From: Pseudobutyrivibrio ruminis DSM 9787
GTDB taxonomy: Bacteria; Bacillota; Clostridia; Lachnospirales; Lachnospiraceae
Reading direction: 5' to 3'
DNA length: 64,000 nucleotides
Assembly (NCBI RefSeq): GCF_900218035.1
Contig: NZ_OBMR01000004.1
Location: 1-64,000 of the forward strand
Shown here in pieces: positions 19,932 to 29,362 of this stretch. The notes below the pieces were generated by a model. The model saw nothing but the letters and a program-made list of their open reading frames with translations, had not been told where the DNA came from and searched no databases. Position 1 is the first letter of the stretch. Every line of letters starts with the position of its first letter. The position numbers and the translations under genes are program-made.

Positions 19932-21251
19932 TTACTGATTTTCTGCTGCCTTAGCTTCTGCTTCCTTAGCTGCAAGCTGGTTGTCATATACCTTGAAGAA
20001 TGGATACCAAACAAGGCCTGCTGGGATAATCATGAGATAATCCCAAAGAGCATTCTGCCAACGGAATGTTCCAAGGAACTGCGCAAAGCCCATAGGCATC
20101 AATGCACCGATATATACATGTGCTGGTCTTAAGAATCCAAACTTGTATGCAAAGTATGTAAGCACCATGATTACTAAGCAGTTTAAGATGTATGGAATGC
20201 AAAGGATTGGATTGTACATTACTGGCATACCAAATGTTACAGGCTCGTTAATTCCGAACCATCCAGGAACAACACCAACCTTTGATACGGCACGAATCTG
20301 CTCTGACTTTGCCTTAAGTCCGAACAAGCAAAGTGGAAGAGTGTTACCAGTACCACCACAAATTGCGATGCAAGCAAAGAGTGCAACTGGATAGAATGTA
20401 AGAGCTGCCTGTGCCTCTGCTACTGTTCCGCCTGCTGCAATTACTGCCTCATAAGCAGCTGCATTCTCAGATGTTGCCATAATGATTGGAGCCATAAGAA
20501 CTGAAATCATAAGCATTGTTCCGTGAATACCGAAGCACCACATAAAGCAAGCAAATGCACAAAGTACAAAGATACCAGCTGTTGATGTAAGTGCTGCAAG
20601 AGGAGCTGAAAGAACAGCCATAAATCCTGATGCAAGGTTGTAAGCTCCGCCTGTTGCCGAGATAACAATTGCTGAAATGCCAAGCCAAATTGTTGCGTTG
20701 AAGAATGATGGGATGATTGCTGCCATAGCGTTTACAAGTGATGGTGGGCAAACATCTGGCATCTTGATCTGTACGTGATTCTTCTGGCAGAAGTAATCAA
20801 CATTTACACAGCAGAATGCAACTACGAATCCAAGGAACATTCCCTGTGAACCAAGATATGTAACAGAAAGATTTGCAATTGAAGAGCCCTGTGTAAGATC
20901 AAAGCAAGCTACCATTGCAAATACTGCTGATGCTTCAATTGTTGAAAGAAGTGGAGATTTAACTCCTCTTGTCTTTGCGTAATTGAATGCAATCATACCT
21001 GTAATCCAAAGAGCTACCAAACCCATTGTAAAATTATATGGCTGATAGAGTATTGTGTAGATTGTTGAATCTGATGATACCCCAAGCATCGACAATACTG
21101 CACATATAATCTGAAATACCGAACCAGTCATGATGAGTGACATTGAACCCATCATTGCTGCCTGTAAAGAGCTAAGGAATTTGTTCTGTCCCAATTTCTG
21201 CCCAAATTCCTGCAAGGCAATCATGCCCTTTGAGTTAAAAATACCTTCCAT
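19932..21251 (-). CDS. celB: PTS EIIC, lactose/cellobiose family
   Basis: A 439-residue integral membrane permease with about ten hydrophobic segments. The N-terminus (FGQKLGQNKFLSSLQAAMMGSM) and the WFGINEPVTFGMP region are typical of cellobiose, lichenan and chitobiose EIIC proteins. It translocates the disaccharide while EIIB phosphorylates it. AAGGAG precedes ATG 21251. It is the third gene of the operon after EIIA and EIIB. The exact sugar cannot be read from the sequence; two GH1 partners favour cellobiose or other beta-glucosides. Confidence 0.94.
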   Translation of the reverse strand: MEGIFNSKGMIALQEFGQKLGQNKFLSSLQAAMMGSMSLIMTGSVFQIICAVLSMLGVSSDSTIYTILYQPYNFTMGLVALWITGMIAFNYAKTRGVKSPLLSTIEASAVFAMVACFDLTQGSSIANLSVTYLGSQGMFLGFVVAFCCVNVDYFCQKNHVQIKMPDVCPPSLVNAMAAIIPSFFNATIWLGISAIVISATGGAYNLASGFMAVLSAPLAALTSTAGIFVLCAFACFMWCFGIHGTMLMISVLMAPIIMATSENAAAYEAVIAAGGTVAEAQAALTFYPVALFACIAICGGTGNTLPLCLFGLKAKSEQIRAVSKVGVVPGWFGINEPVTFGMPVMYNPILCIPYILNCLVIMVLTYFAYKFGFLRPAHVYIGALMPMGFAQFLGTFRWQNALWDYLMIIPAGLVWYPFFKVYDNQLAAKEAEAKAAENQ

Positions 21252-21293
21252 AAAATTTCTTCTCCTTCTAGATATGTAAATAGTTTATTTATA

Positions 21294-21590
21294 TTAAGAA
21301 GCCAGCATCCCCTTTACTTGCTTCATAATATTTGGGCAGTTAGCAACTGCATAATCAAGTGAATTTACAACGTCTGCTGGAAGACCTGTATCTTTCTTGA
21401 TATCCTCCAACTTATATCTAACCTGTGGTCCTACAAGAACGCATTCGTAATCCTGGAATACATCCTTATATTCAGCCAAACCAACAGCGTCGATTGTAAG
21501 TTCCTCTCCTTGCTGCTCCCAATACTCTTTCATCTTCTTCATAAGAAGACCTGTTGACATTCCACCTGCACATACTAATAAGATTTTCAT
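21294..21590 (-). CDS. celA: PTS EIIB, lactose/cellobiose family
   Basis: A 98-residue cytoplasmic EIIB. The phosphorylated cysteine is C7 in MKILLVCAGGMSTG, followed by the helix that positions the P-loop, and VGPQVRYKL in the middle is also typical. It accepts phosphate from EIIA and passes it to the incoming sugar. It lies between the EIIA and EIIC genes. Confidence 0.94.
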   Translation of the reverse strand: MKILLVCAGGMSTGLLMKKMKEYWEQQGEELTIDAVGLAEYKDVFQDYECVLVGPQVRYKLEDIKKDTGLPADVVNSLDYAVANCPNIMKQVKGMLAS

Positions 21591-21624
21591 AGTTTTACCT
21601 CTCCTTTTCTTAAACCCTTAAGTT

Positions 21625-21957
21625 TTATTTTTCGTCCAGTCTTTTATAGAGCTGGATTATTTCCCTGATTAACTCTTCTGCTAACATGCTTGTCATGAAA
21701 TGATCCTGAGCATGTACTAAAAGCACATCCATTTCAGGAGCATTGCCATTTGCCTGAGCTGTAAGTAAATCCATCTGACTCTGGTGTGCCCCAACACCAG
21801 CTTCCTTGCATTTTTCTAACAGCTTATCTGCTTCCTCGTAATTCCCTTTCTTTGCTTCCTCGAGTGCTGCGAAAGCATATGAACGAGCATCACCTGCACT
21901 GGCAATTATTCCCATAGCAATCATCTCGCCATCGATAGGCTCTTGAACCTCTGCCAT
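21625..21957 (-). CDS. celC: PTS EIIA, lactose/cellobiose family
   Basis: A 110-residue helical EIIA. The active His is in VHAQDHFMTS (H82). The acidic N-terminus and IIASAGDARSYAFAALEEA are family features; members form trimers. It is the first gene of the operon and lies 35 nt downstream of a candidate sigma-A promoter. AAGGAGG precedes ATG 21957 by about 10 nt. Confidence 0.94.
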   Translation of the reverse strand: MAEVQEPIDGEMIAMGIIASAGDARSYAFAALEEAKKGNYEEADKLLEKCKEAGVGAHQSQMDLLTAQANGNAPEMDVLLVHAQDHFMTSMLAEELIREIIQLYKRLDEK

Positions 21958-21991
21958 AGCTAAAACCCTCCTTGCTAGTTGTTATGTGACT

Positions 21992-22020
21992 ACTTTACAT
22001 TCTTTGTGCAATAGTGTCAA
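21992..22020 (-). promoter_or_regulatory. Candidate sigma-A promoter of the PTS operon
   Basis: On the minus strand TTGACA (22020-22015), a 17-nt spacer and TAAAGT (21997-21992) form a good -35 with a moderate -10, suited to activation. No GG/GC -24/-12 pair of the sigma-54 type was seen upstream of the EIIA start, although LevR-like regulators often use sigma-54. Confidence 0.5.
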
Positions 22021-22049
22021 TATATCAATATTTTCGTAATATTTGTTTA

Positions 22050-22251
22050 GTGCAAAATGCACAATCTTTCTTTTCCAAGTGTATAAATTCACATTTTGAA
22101 CATACTTTATTTTTTATACACTAGCTATGTTCTATGGTTTGTGTATAGTTTTTTTGCCTTATTTTATTTGTGTATAAATTCTTCTGTACTTATTCCGTTT
22201 ATGTATAAATTCTGTCTAAAAAATCCGGATTTTAGTGACCTTGTTTGTATA
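22050..22251. promoter_or_regulatory. Cluster of TGTATA repeats and a palindrome between the PTS operon and the DUF3284 gene
   Basis: Plus-strand TGTATA cores start at 22080, 22142, 22171, 22202 and 22246, most followed by AATT or a similar A/T run, and one inverted TATACA lies at 22115-22120. Spacing of 29-31 nt between three of them is near three helical turns. A separate 13-bp palindrome GTGCAAAATGCAC lies at 22050-22062. The 318-bp gap holds nothing else recognisable. These are likely operator sites, perhaps for the LevR-like protein; that is inferred. Confidence 0.5.
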
Positions 22252-22275
22252 AAATTACTGTGCTAATATGCCCCT

Positions 22276-22713
22276 ATGAAGATATCAAGAACACTTACTA
22301 TTACAACAGATGAGTTCTTTGACTATCTGGAAAACCAGCTACTGAAAATCGCTAACGATAATTTGGATGAGGAGCAGGAGGCCTATACCAATTCAGATAT
22401 TCAGGAAGGTTTTCGCATTATTCAGAATCGTGATACCGATATCAATAAGGTCGAATTACTTATCAACAAGTACAAAAAAGGGGAATTTTACGAAGCGACT
22501 GCTTCTTCATTGACTGATTCATATAGGATGAGTTATCTGATTACTCCGAAAGACGATAATATCCTTGTAGATTATGAGCAAGTTAATTTAAACAATTTCC
22601 AAGCCGAAAGCAAAGGTTTCTTTGCAAAGCTCGGCGAAGCCTTATATCTCTCTCGCATGTCTAACTCTCTTTACGACGTTGAAAGAGCCGTATTTAAAGC
22701 TAGAGCAAACTAA
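22276..22713 (+). CDS. DUF3284-family protein, PTS-associated
   Basis: A 145-residue cytoplasmic protein starting MKISRTLTITTDEFFDYLE. It resembles DUF3284 proteins, small proteins of unknown function that recur beside cellobiose/lichenan PTS genes. It is divergent from the PTS operon and shares its 318-bp control region. No clear Shine-Dalgarno precedes ATG 22276, so translation may be from a short leader or be weak. A bidirectional terminator follows. Confidence 0.65.
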   Translation: MKISRTLTITTDEFFDYLENQLLKIANDNLDEEQEAYTNSDIQEGFRIIQNRDTDINKVELLINKYKKGEFYEATASSLTDSYRMSYLITPKDDNILVDYEQVNLNNFQAESKGFFAKLGEALYLSRMSNSLYDVERAVFKARAN

Positions 22714-22725
22714 TTTTTCGCACTG

Positions 22726-22764
22726 AAAAAGAGTGGATACCACTTATTGGTTCCACTCTTTTTT
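22726..22764. terminator. Bidirectional terminator between the DUF3284 and LevR-like genes
   Basis: AAAAAGAGTGGA (22726-22737) pairs perfectly with TCCACTCTTTTT (22752-22763), giving T-runs on both strands between convergent genes. Confidence 0.88.
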
Positions 22765-22768
22765 AGTT

Positions 22769-25384
22769 TTATCTTTCTTTTTTCAGAATGCGCATTAAGG
22801 TCGCCACCTCTTCATCGCTAATTATCACATGGAAGTTCTTTTCCAGCGCTTTTAGATAATTAGATATTACCTTATAGTCCGTAGGGTTATCTGCAAAATA
22901 CTTTGAATTGTTTATTCCCTTGATTTTATAGTTTGGCGAGCTAAGAACATCCAGCATATAGACAATGTGAGCACACAATCCTACTCGCTCATCAGCATCC
23001 AAATCATAAGCCACAGCCAGCTTTTCAACTGTACCCGGTACGTATTTACGAAGCTTTTCAGCAGTAAGATATTTTGCTTCTTTGCCATAATTATCAATTA
23101 CTTTTTCATAGCCCATATATTTTCTTTGAACTGTTTCAAACATCAACACATGGTCCAAATCTTCCTTGCTGCATTCAAACACATCTGCAATAGATATAAA
23201 TGGAATACCAAAAATCTCAGGATCAAATGTACCTACAAAGGCATGTATTCTGTAGCTTTTCTTAATCTCGATAACCTCTTTTATAAGCTTATCTTTATTT
23301 CCCATTGAAAGGGCAAATATCGGCATTTCAAGCTTTGAATATCTGCTGATGTAATTCTTTAGCTGCTCAGCCCCACCTTCAGATGTATGACATAAGGTTA
23401 CGATTGCCATTGGACGTTTATATTCGTAGTACATATGATTCATGGATTTTCTGATTCCATGATATGCCTTATCAATATCATTTTCTTTTTTGCAATTTCG
23501 TGAGGCCACCACTCCGATGGTTGTAATCGGTATATTCATACCACGTATTTTTATATTACAACGCTCTGCTATGCTATCTAACATCACCTCCATGGAAGAC
23601 GAGTCGTATATTACAACCACTCCGCCACCTTGATTCACTTCTTTAATCCTCTGTTCCAAAGCTAGGTTAGTTGCAGAGGTATCTTCATTGACATCAAGTT
23701 CCAAGGCATATGCATTGTTTTCCTTTGTGGTTGTGTTGGCAACCTCCGCCAAGCCAGAAGCCACCCCTTTTCCATGCATAGCATAAAGCAATACCGGACT
23801 ATCATCAGATTCCTTAGTATCTATCAGATACATTGTAAGGATAGCCACTTCCTCTATTGAAAACTTTAAGAAGAATCGCTCATACAAAACATGAGTAAAA
23901 TCCAACATAGTGGCATATTCTTTAGGATAATGAGTGATAATTGCTCTAACCTGATCATCATCAATTCTTTTTGGACTGATTTTATCCTTTTTCAGAATGC
24001 TATTAATATGCAAGCAAAGACCGCAAAACATGCTATCAGACAGCTCTTTTCCATAGTCATGCTTGTATCTTTCAGCAAATAGACTGACATAGTTTATTAC
24101 ATTTGTATCAACAATCTGAGCCAGCTGGCCTATATTTATGTTTGAGCCTGAAATCAGATTTTTAGGCATATCAAAGCAAATATTATCCAGATATGAACCA
24201 ATAACCTTTTTGATTGCATCAGCTGATATTCCTTTGTCTATCATTCCCTGATACTGATTCTTTAACTGACCGTAAACTTCGGTGGCCTCTATTTCACCTT
24301 CATCACTAGACTTATCTCCAAAAGAAAAATAGTTTGCAGTACCAATAATACTATCGATTTGAGCACCAATGGCTCCTATTGGTCTGAAATTAGCCTGGAC
24401 ATCTTCTGGTAAATCCTGTCCTGTTACATACATTGTCTTTCCTTCTTCGTCCAAAAGCTTTATGTATGCATTAGCACAGGCACTTTTTATTCCATTTACC
24501 ATTGTTTTTATTCCATGAGGGTATTCCACATTCATCAATATCCTCATGGCATCCACGTCTACCTTAATCTGGCATCCTGAGTTTTCAGCTTCCTTTGCAA
24601 AGAAGTTTTTAATAAGCTTAAAAATCTCCTTCATTGGTCTGTCATTAAGCCGTGGTAATGGTATAGAAACAGTATTTCTCCAGTCAACCTGTTCATCATC
24701 CCAGGATGTCATGGTAAATACAAATACAAGATTCTTTATATATTCCGTTCTTTTATCCACCGAACTATCGATTCTTCCTGTTTCAAGGAAGCCTGATATT
24801 CGGCTATATTGTTCCGGTTCTAAAAGCTCAATATGGTCAATAAACAGCACTCCACCCATTGCTTGATAGAATGCTGATTTTTCTATTCCACTTTTGTCAC
24901 CAAAAATCACATCATTTAATGCACTACGATTCTTATTGAAATGTCTACAATTAACATAAATAAATGGACTGTTCTTGCCAAACTTTCCCATCATCAAACC
25001 GTAGTAATAAATATCATTGCAAAATGCAGTTGAGCCACTGCCTGCATCAGTAACCACCTGAATATTCAATGAGTCAGCTGGATACATCAAAGCCTTTTTT
25101 ACATCATCAACCGCCTTTTTCAGGCTGCCATCAAATCCCACCAGCTCTTCAAAAGGCTTTCTTTCAACAGTATCCTGTGTACGTGATGCCACCTTGTATA
25201 AAACTGGCCTCGTTTTTGACTTTATCAGCAAACCTTCCGTTGTAAGCTCATTTAAAAGTGTGCTTACATTTGTTCTTTGCATATTTAAAGCTTCTGCAAC
25301 CTCATCGGTTTTCCAACTTGTTTTCCCTGTAGCTATGCTCTCTTTCCAAAGATATTCATAGACAATGTCGCGATTTTTCTTCAT
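22769..25384 (-). CDS. LevR-like PTS regulator with degenerate AAA+ domain
   Basis: An 871-residue regulator with LevR/CelR layout: N-terminal winged helix (about 1-65), AAA+ domain (about 78-330), PRD1 (about 410-530, His in LCLHINSIL), a mannose-EIIA-like domain (about 560-680, YAMHGKGVASG), a GatB-like EIIB segment (IVTLCHTSEGG) and PRD2 (about 755-871, CAHIVYML). The Walker A reads TDAGSGSTAF with no Lys, the Walker B reads LFIDHIE, and the GAFTGA loop that touches sigma-54 is replaced by SGIEKSAF. It should still respond to PTS phosphorylation but probably neither hydrolyses ATP nor drives sigma-54. Confidence 0.88.
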   Translation of the reverse strand: MKKNRDIVYEYLWKESIATGKTSWKTDEVAEALNMQRTNVSTLLNELTTEGLLIKSKTRPVLYKVASRTQDTVERKPFEELVGFDGSLKKAVDDVKKALMYPADSLNIQVVTDAGSGSTAFCNDIYYYGLMMGKFGKNSPFIYVNCRHFNKNRSALNDVIFGDKSGIEKSAFYQAMGGVLFIDHIELLEPEQYSRISGFLETGRIDSSVDKRTEYIKNLVFVFTMTSWDDEQVDWRNTVSIPLPRLNDRPMKEIFKLIKNFFAKEAENSGCQIKVDVDAMRILMNVEYPHGIKTMVNGIKSACANAYIKLLDEEGKTMYVTGQDLPEDVQANFRPIGAIGAQIDSIIGTANYFSFGDKSSDEGEIEATEVYGQLKNQYQGMIDKGISADAIKKVIGSYLDNICFDMPKNLISGSNINIGQLAQIVDTNVINYVSLFAERYKHDYGKELSDSMFCGLCLHINSILKKDKISPKRIDDDQVRAIITHYPKEYATMLDFTHVLYERFFLKFSIEEVAILTMYLIDTKESDDSPVLLYAMHGKGVASGLAEVANTTTKENNAYALELDVNEDTSATNLALEQRIKEVNQGGGVVVIYDSSSMEVMLDSIAERCNIKIRGMNIPITTIGVVASRNCKKENDIDKAYHGIRKSMNHMYYEYKRPMAIVTLCHTSEGGAEQLKNYISRYSKLEMPIFALSMGNKDKLIKEVIEIKKSYRIHAFVGTFDPEIFGIPFISIADVFECSKEDLDHVLMFETVQRKYMGYEKVIDNYGKEAKYLTAEKLRKYVPGTVEKLAVAYDLDADERVGLCAHIVYMLDVLSSPNYKIKGINNSKYFADNPTDYKVISNYLKALEKNFHVIISDEEVATLMRILKKER

Positions 25385-25391
25385 ACCCCAC

Positions 25392-26228
25392 CTAGATTAA
25401 TTTCAATTCCTTCATCCCATTATATATTCCGTCTTCAGTGATATTAGTTGTGACAAAATCCGCTATCGCCTTTAAATCATCTGAAGCATTTCCCATGGCA
25501 ACCCCAATGCCAGCATATTCAATCATTTCAAAATCGTTTGGCCCGTCACCAAATGCAACTGTGTCTTCTCTTGTGATACCTAAGTATTCAACAAGCTTTT
25601 CCATTCCCACAGCCTTTGTGATTCCACCAACTGCTATTTCACCAGAGGACTCGTTCTCATTTTTAAAGCTCATGGCAGTAATGTAGTAATCTTCCCCAAG
25701 CATCTCTCTTATCTGCCCAAGCGATAATCCAGCTTTGTAATAGCATATTTTCTCAGCATTTTCATACTTCGCCGCGTTATTTATTAAATTGTCATCTACA
25801 TATTCATGCTCGAAAATCTGTGAAATATTCTTTGGGACCTGCCCCTTTAGACGTTCCTTAAAATTCTCATGCATCGCCTCAAAGCACTCAGATGTACCAA
25901 CCACCTTGTCAGTGCATTGAAGCATGTAAATCATTTCTTGAGATTTCATAAAATCAAGAAGTTTAGATAGCTGGGCCTCCGTCATATGGTTTGCAAAAAT
26001 TTCTTTTCCACCGTATGTAACATTCGCTCCAGCTGCAGATACGAATCCGTCAAATCCGAATTCTAATAGTCTTTCTTCAATTTGGCAGATGCTTCTGCCA
26101 GTACATAAAATAATCTTGTGGCCATTTGCCTTAGCCAATCTTAAAGCTTCTTTGGCGGATTCTGGAAATTCCCCGCCAAAATTGATGAGTGTACCATCAA
26201 TATCAAAAAATATAACTTTCTTACTCAT
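25392..26228 (-). CDS. Cof-type HAD-IIB phosphatase
   Basis: A 278-residue HAD hydrolase. Motif I is FFDIDGTLI (D9, D11), motif II LCTGRS, and motif IV FGDGPNDFEM near the C-terminus; the large cap between about residues 85 and 200 is type IIB. Such enzymes remove phosphate from sugar phosphates or related metabolites. It starts after a 163-nt gap from the chemoreceptor gene and ends 7 nt before the regulator gene, so the two are likely co-transcribed. Dephosphorylation of PTS-derived sugar phosphates is possible but not shown. Confidence 0.88.
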   Translation of the reverse strand: MSKKVIFFDIDGTLINFGGEFPESAKEALRLAKANGHKIILCTGRSICQIEERLLEFGFDGFVSAAGANVTYGGKEIFANHMTEAQLSKLLDFMKSQEMIYMLQCTDKVVGTSECFEAMHENFKERLKGQVPKNISQIFEHEYVDDNLINNAAKYENAEKICYYKAGLSLGQIREMLGEDYYITAMSFKNENESSGEIAVGGITKAVGMEKLVEYLGITREDTVAFGDGPNDFEMIEYAGIGVAMGNASDDLKAIADFVTTNITEDGIYNGMKELKLI

Positions 26229-26311
26229 AATATCTAGACCTCGTCGTAATTAATTCGATTATTCCATAATTAAAATTATCTGTCTAGACTATTATTTTCT
26301 AAAATATGCAT

Positions 26312-26351
26312 AAAAAAGTGAGGTCACCTATGATTACATAAATGGCCCCAC
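26312..26351 (-). terminator. Terminator of the chemoreceptor gene
   Basis: In the minus-strand transcript GTGGGGCCA (26351-26343) pairs with TGACCTCAC (26326-26318) with one mismatch and one wobble, followed by TTTTTTA. Confidence 0.6.
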
Positions 26352-26379
26352 CCCTTATCAAAATTTTGTATTATTCGGA

Positions 26380-28449
26380 TTATTCCGCAGTCTCTGTATC
26401 TAATCTGAACTGGCTTACAACTCTTGTTAAATCCTGTGCAATGCCATTTTGCTTATCTGACATTCCGTTAATCTCAGTTACTGTCTCAGATAGCTCGGAA
26501 ACTGAATCCATTACTTCGCCACTGTTTGCAGCTGTATTCTGAGTAGCCTCTGCAATATTTTGAATTGCAGATTTTACTTCGTTCATAATCTCCTGAATTG
26601 ACTCTGTCATGTTCGACAGCTTTTCAGATGTTTCTTTAATTGATTCTGCATCCTGACCGTATCTTTCAGCAACACCTACAAAGTTTTTATAATCTGGTGT
26701 TACTGTATTTGAAACATAGTCAAGAAGGGATTTAGCGTTAGTAGCAAGGCCTTCAAAGGCATCCTGTATACCAGAAATAGTTTCCTGAATCTTTTCTACA
26801 GAATCTGTTGTCTGACCTGCCAGCTTTCCAATTTCAGTTGCAACAACTGCGAAGCCTTTTCCTTGCTCGCCTGCACGTGCTGCTTCGATTGATGCATTAA
26901 GAGAAAGCAATGTAATCTGATCTGCAATGTCTGCAATTACACTTGCCATCTCACCAATGTTTTCAACAACCTTAGACTGTGCTATACTGTCCTCCAGCTT
27001 AGTCTCGAAGCTAGACTGCAAGGTTTGAGATTTATCGAAGGCCTCCTGGCTGTTCTTACCGATTTCTGTAGCTCTCTTCTGAATATCAATAGCAAGATCC
27101 AAGCTACCTTTAGTCTCATCATTTAAGCTGTCTGTAGACATTGCAACCTGCTCAACAGATGCAGAAAGCTGCTGTGTTGCAGCTGAGGAATTCATCATAT
27201 CCTCGTTTACAGCTGTCATAATATCTACAATCTTATCGAACTCAATCTTAAGCTCATTTGCAGAAGATTTAAGATTATTACTTGCCTCGTTAATATCCAC
27301 TGAATAGTCTGAAATGCTCTGAATAACACCCTTGTTATTTCCGTACATATCATTCAATGACGTTGACATTACAGCAAGCTCATCCTTACCTTTTACAGAA
27401 AGCTTCTCAATTGTAAAATCACCTTCCGCAAGCTCTGTCGCAAAGTTTTGAACCTTTCTGATTGTCTTTGCTACACCGCCGATACCGATAACAATAATTA
27501 TTATTGCTACTACCAATGCCACAACGCATACGATCACTAAACGATTGATTAACAGGTATATTGGCTGCTTTAATTCATATGCATCAATGGAAACCATAAG
27601 CTTCCATCCTGTCAGATCAATAGTATCAAAATATACCTTATGGTCAGTCTTTCCTGCGGTATATCCAGATGTTCCTTCATCTTCAGCAAGCACCGTACTC
27701 ATCATGGAAACTACGGATGCATTTTCATCTTCTGTTAAATATGCTCCGTCCTGAACTTTCTGATCGTCATATCCTGCAATAAGAAGACCGTCTGAAGCTG
27801 TAAGGATACCTACACCTGTTTTTCCTACTGTTACATTGCTAATGATTTCAGTAATAGCGGAAAGCTCAATATCTACTGTAACACAACCAATCTTTGTGCC
27901 ATTTACAACAATAGGGGTAGAACATGAGGACATTACTGTTTCAGATGTTGGATCATAATATGGATCTGTTATAACTGGGCCATCGCTTGCCATTGCATTT
28001 GTATAGTATTCCTGAGCGAAATAATCATATGTGGAATTGCTATATTCCCATGTAGTAACTGATTTGTCACCATCCTTATATACATATGGACCATAGTATT
28101 GTTGCTCTGGGTCGTAGGCATATGGTTCGAACCACAATCCGGATCCTAACACGATATCGTTTGTTGCGATCATATCCTGAAGCATCTTCTCATATGCATC
28201 CCATGCTGTGAATGTATATGATGAAGCAACACTGATAGCGATTGAATCTGCCAGAGTTTCAACATCCTGCAAATATCCACTTACCTCAGAAATATTTGCA
28301 CGTAGCTCTGCACTCATAGACTCTTGTGTTTTTGTATCTACAAGAGCATCACTTGATGTTGCCGACATAATAGTCAATACTATCTGAGCAATAACAAGTA
28401 TTGGCAAAATCATTACCAGCATCTTGGTTCCGATTTTCTTAAAACTCAT
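26380..28449 (-). CDS. Methyl-accepting chemotaxis protein with Cache sensor
   Basis: A 689-residue chemoreceptor. TM1 is at about residues 9-29, followed by an extracellular double-Cache-like sensor (about 35-295, with [19 protein letters not shown] and the TVDIELSAI stretch). TM2 is at about 300-326, then HAMP and a long coiled-coil signalling domain whose tip is [20 protein letters not shown]. The ligand is unknown; such sensors often bind amino or carboxylic acids. It lies near a hybrid kinase and response regulator but is separated from them by a terminator. Confidence 0.93.
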   Translation of the reverse strand: MSFKKIGTKMLVMILPILVIAQIVLTIMSATSSDALVDTKTQESMSAELRANISEVSGYLQDVETLADSIAISVASSYTFTAWDAYEKMLQDMIATNDIVLGSGLWFEPYAYDPEQQYYGPYVYKDGDKSVTTWEYSNSTYDYFAQEYYTNAMASDGPVITDPYYDPTSETVMSSCSTPIVVNGTKIGCVTVDIELSAITEIISNVTVGKTGVGILTASDGLLIAGYDDQKVQDGAYLTEDENASVVSMMSTVLAEDEGTSGYTAGKTDHKVYFDTIDLTGWKLMVSIDAYELKQPIYLLINRLVIVCVVALVVAIIIIVIGIGGVAKTIRKVQNFATELAEGDFTIEKLSVKGKDELAVMSTSLNDMYGNNKGVIQSISDYSVDINEASNNLKSSANELKIEFDKIVDIMTAVNEDMMNSSAATQQLSASVEQVAMSTDSLNDETKGSLDLAIDIQKRATEIGKNSQEAFDKSQTLQSSFETKLEDSIAQSKVVENIGEMASVIADIADQITLLSLNASIEAARAGEQGKGFAVVATEIGKLAGQTTDSVEKIQETISGIQDAFEGLATNAKSLLDYVSNTVTPDYKNFVGVAERYGQDAESIKETSEKLSNMTESIQEIMNEVKSAIQNIAEATQNTAANSGEVMDSVSELSETVTEINGMSDKQNGIAQDLTRVVSQFRLDTETAE

Positions 28450-28546
28450 ATTATCCCCTCCGTATTGTCTGATAATTGTCTATATTTTAATCTATATTTG
28501 TGTATAAATGTTGAAAATTCAACGTCATCAAGTGAACATTTTGTGC

Positions 28547-28573
28547 ATAAAAAAGCGCCCCGAAGGGCGCTTG
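28547..28573 (-). terminator. Terminator of the response-regulator gene
   Basis: AAGCGCCC (28553-28560) and GGGCGCTT (28565-28572) form a stem with a CGAA loop. On the minus strand it is followed by TTTTTT, just after the regulator stop codon. Confidence 0.88.
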
Positions 28574-28575
28574 CT

Positions 28576-29346
28576 TTATGATTCTGCTTGCTTTAAGAAA
28601 ATATTTTCTATCGCATTTATAATCTTTGTTTGCATTGGTGGCTTTACAAAATAGCCTGCTGGCTTAAGATCAAGTACTGCATCTACATGCTCCTTATCTG
28701 CAATTCCTGTAAGGAAAATTACTGGAACATTTTTGTAATCATCCTCTGCTCTAATCATTTCAAGAGTCTGCTTACCATCTACAACTGGCATTTCATAGTC
28801 AAGAATGATTAAGTCCGGTCTATCCTGTCCCATAGCTTTCATACACTGAGCCGCAGATGTTGCAAGAGTAACTCGATACTTATCCTGAAGCATATTTCTC
28901 ATATTTCTAAGAAGTACTGGGTTGTCATCTACAACAATGATGTGGCGCTTCTCAGTTTCTACTACAGCATTCAAAATAGCATCTGCATTCATACTAAAAG
29001 CCTTGCAAATTTCTTTTATAATCTCTTCACGGCCTGGCTGTGGAATATGCTTGCACTGTCCTGAATAATAGTATGAAATAAACATTTGTTTCTTAAGCTC
29101 TCGTCCAAATGTTATGACAGGAAGCTGTTCATTGTATTCTCGAATCGCTTCAAAAATATCTTCCTGATGCATCTCGAAGTCATCAATGTCCATCAAAACT
29201 AAATCAGGAGCGTACAACTTCAACATGCTCTTAACTATTTTTGCACTACTAGTACATAACTGTGTATGGAAATGTTGTGCAAGGAATGAATTTACATCTG
29301 ATGGAGATTCGCTACTGAAATCTCCCACTATAAGTATTTTACGCAT
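28576..29346 (-). CDS. Tandem receiver-domain response regulator
   Basis: A 256-residue protein with an N-terminal receiver-like fold (about 1-115, phospho-Asp region LVLMDIDDF) that looks degenerate and a C-terminal complete receiver (about 130-252, with IIVVDDN, LIILDYEMPVVDG, FLTG and the Lys in FVKPP). There is no DNA-binding or output domain, so it probably acts in phosphorelay or protein contacts. It lies 16 nt after the hybrid histidine kinase gene, its likely partner. Confidence 0.88.
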   Translation of the reverse strand: MRKILIVGDFSSESPSDVNSFLAQHFHTQLCTSSAKIVKSMLKLYAPDLVLMDIDDFEMHQEDIFEAIREYNEQLPVITFGRELKKQMFISYYYSGQCKHIPQPGREEIIKEICKAFSMNADAILNAVVETEKRHIIVVDDNPVLLRNMRNMLQDKYRVTLATSAAQCMKAMGQDRPDLIILDYEMPVVDGKQTLEMIRAEDDYKNVPVIFLTGIADKEHVDAVLDLKPAGYFVKPPMQTKIINAIENIFLKQAES

Positions 29347-29362
29347 TTTGTATTCTCCTTAA

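Noticed and set aside
21992-22100. A sigma-54 promoter for the PTS operon, expected beside a LevR-like gene
   Set aside because: No GG and GC pair with the proper 10-nt spacing was found upstream of the EIIA start, and a sigma-A promoter with 17-nt spacing is present.
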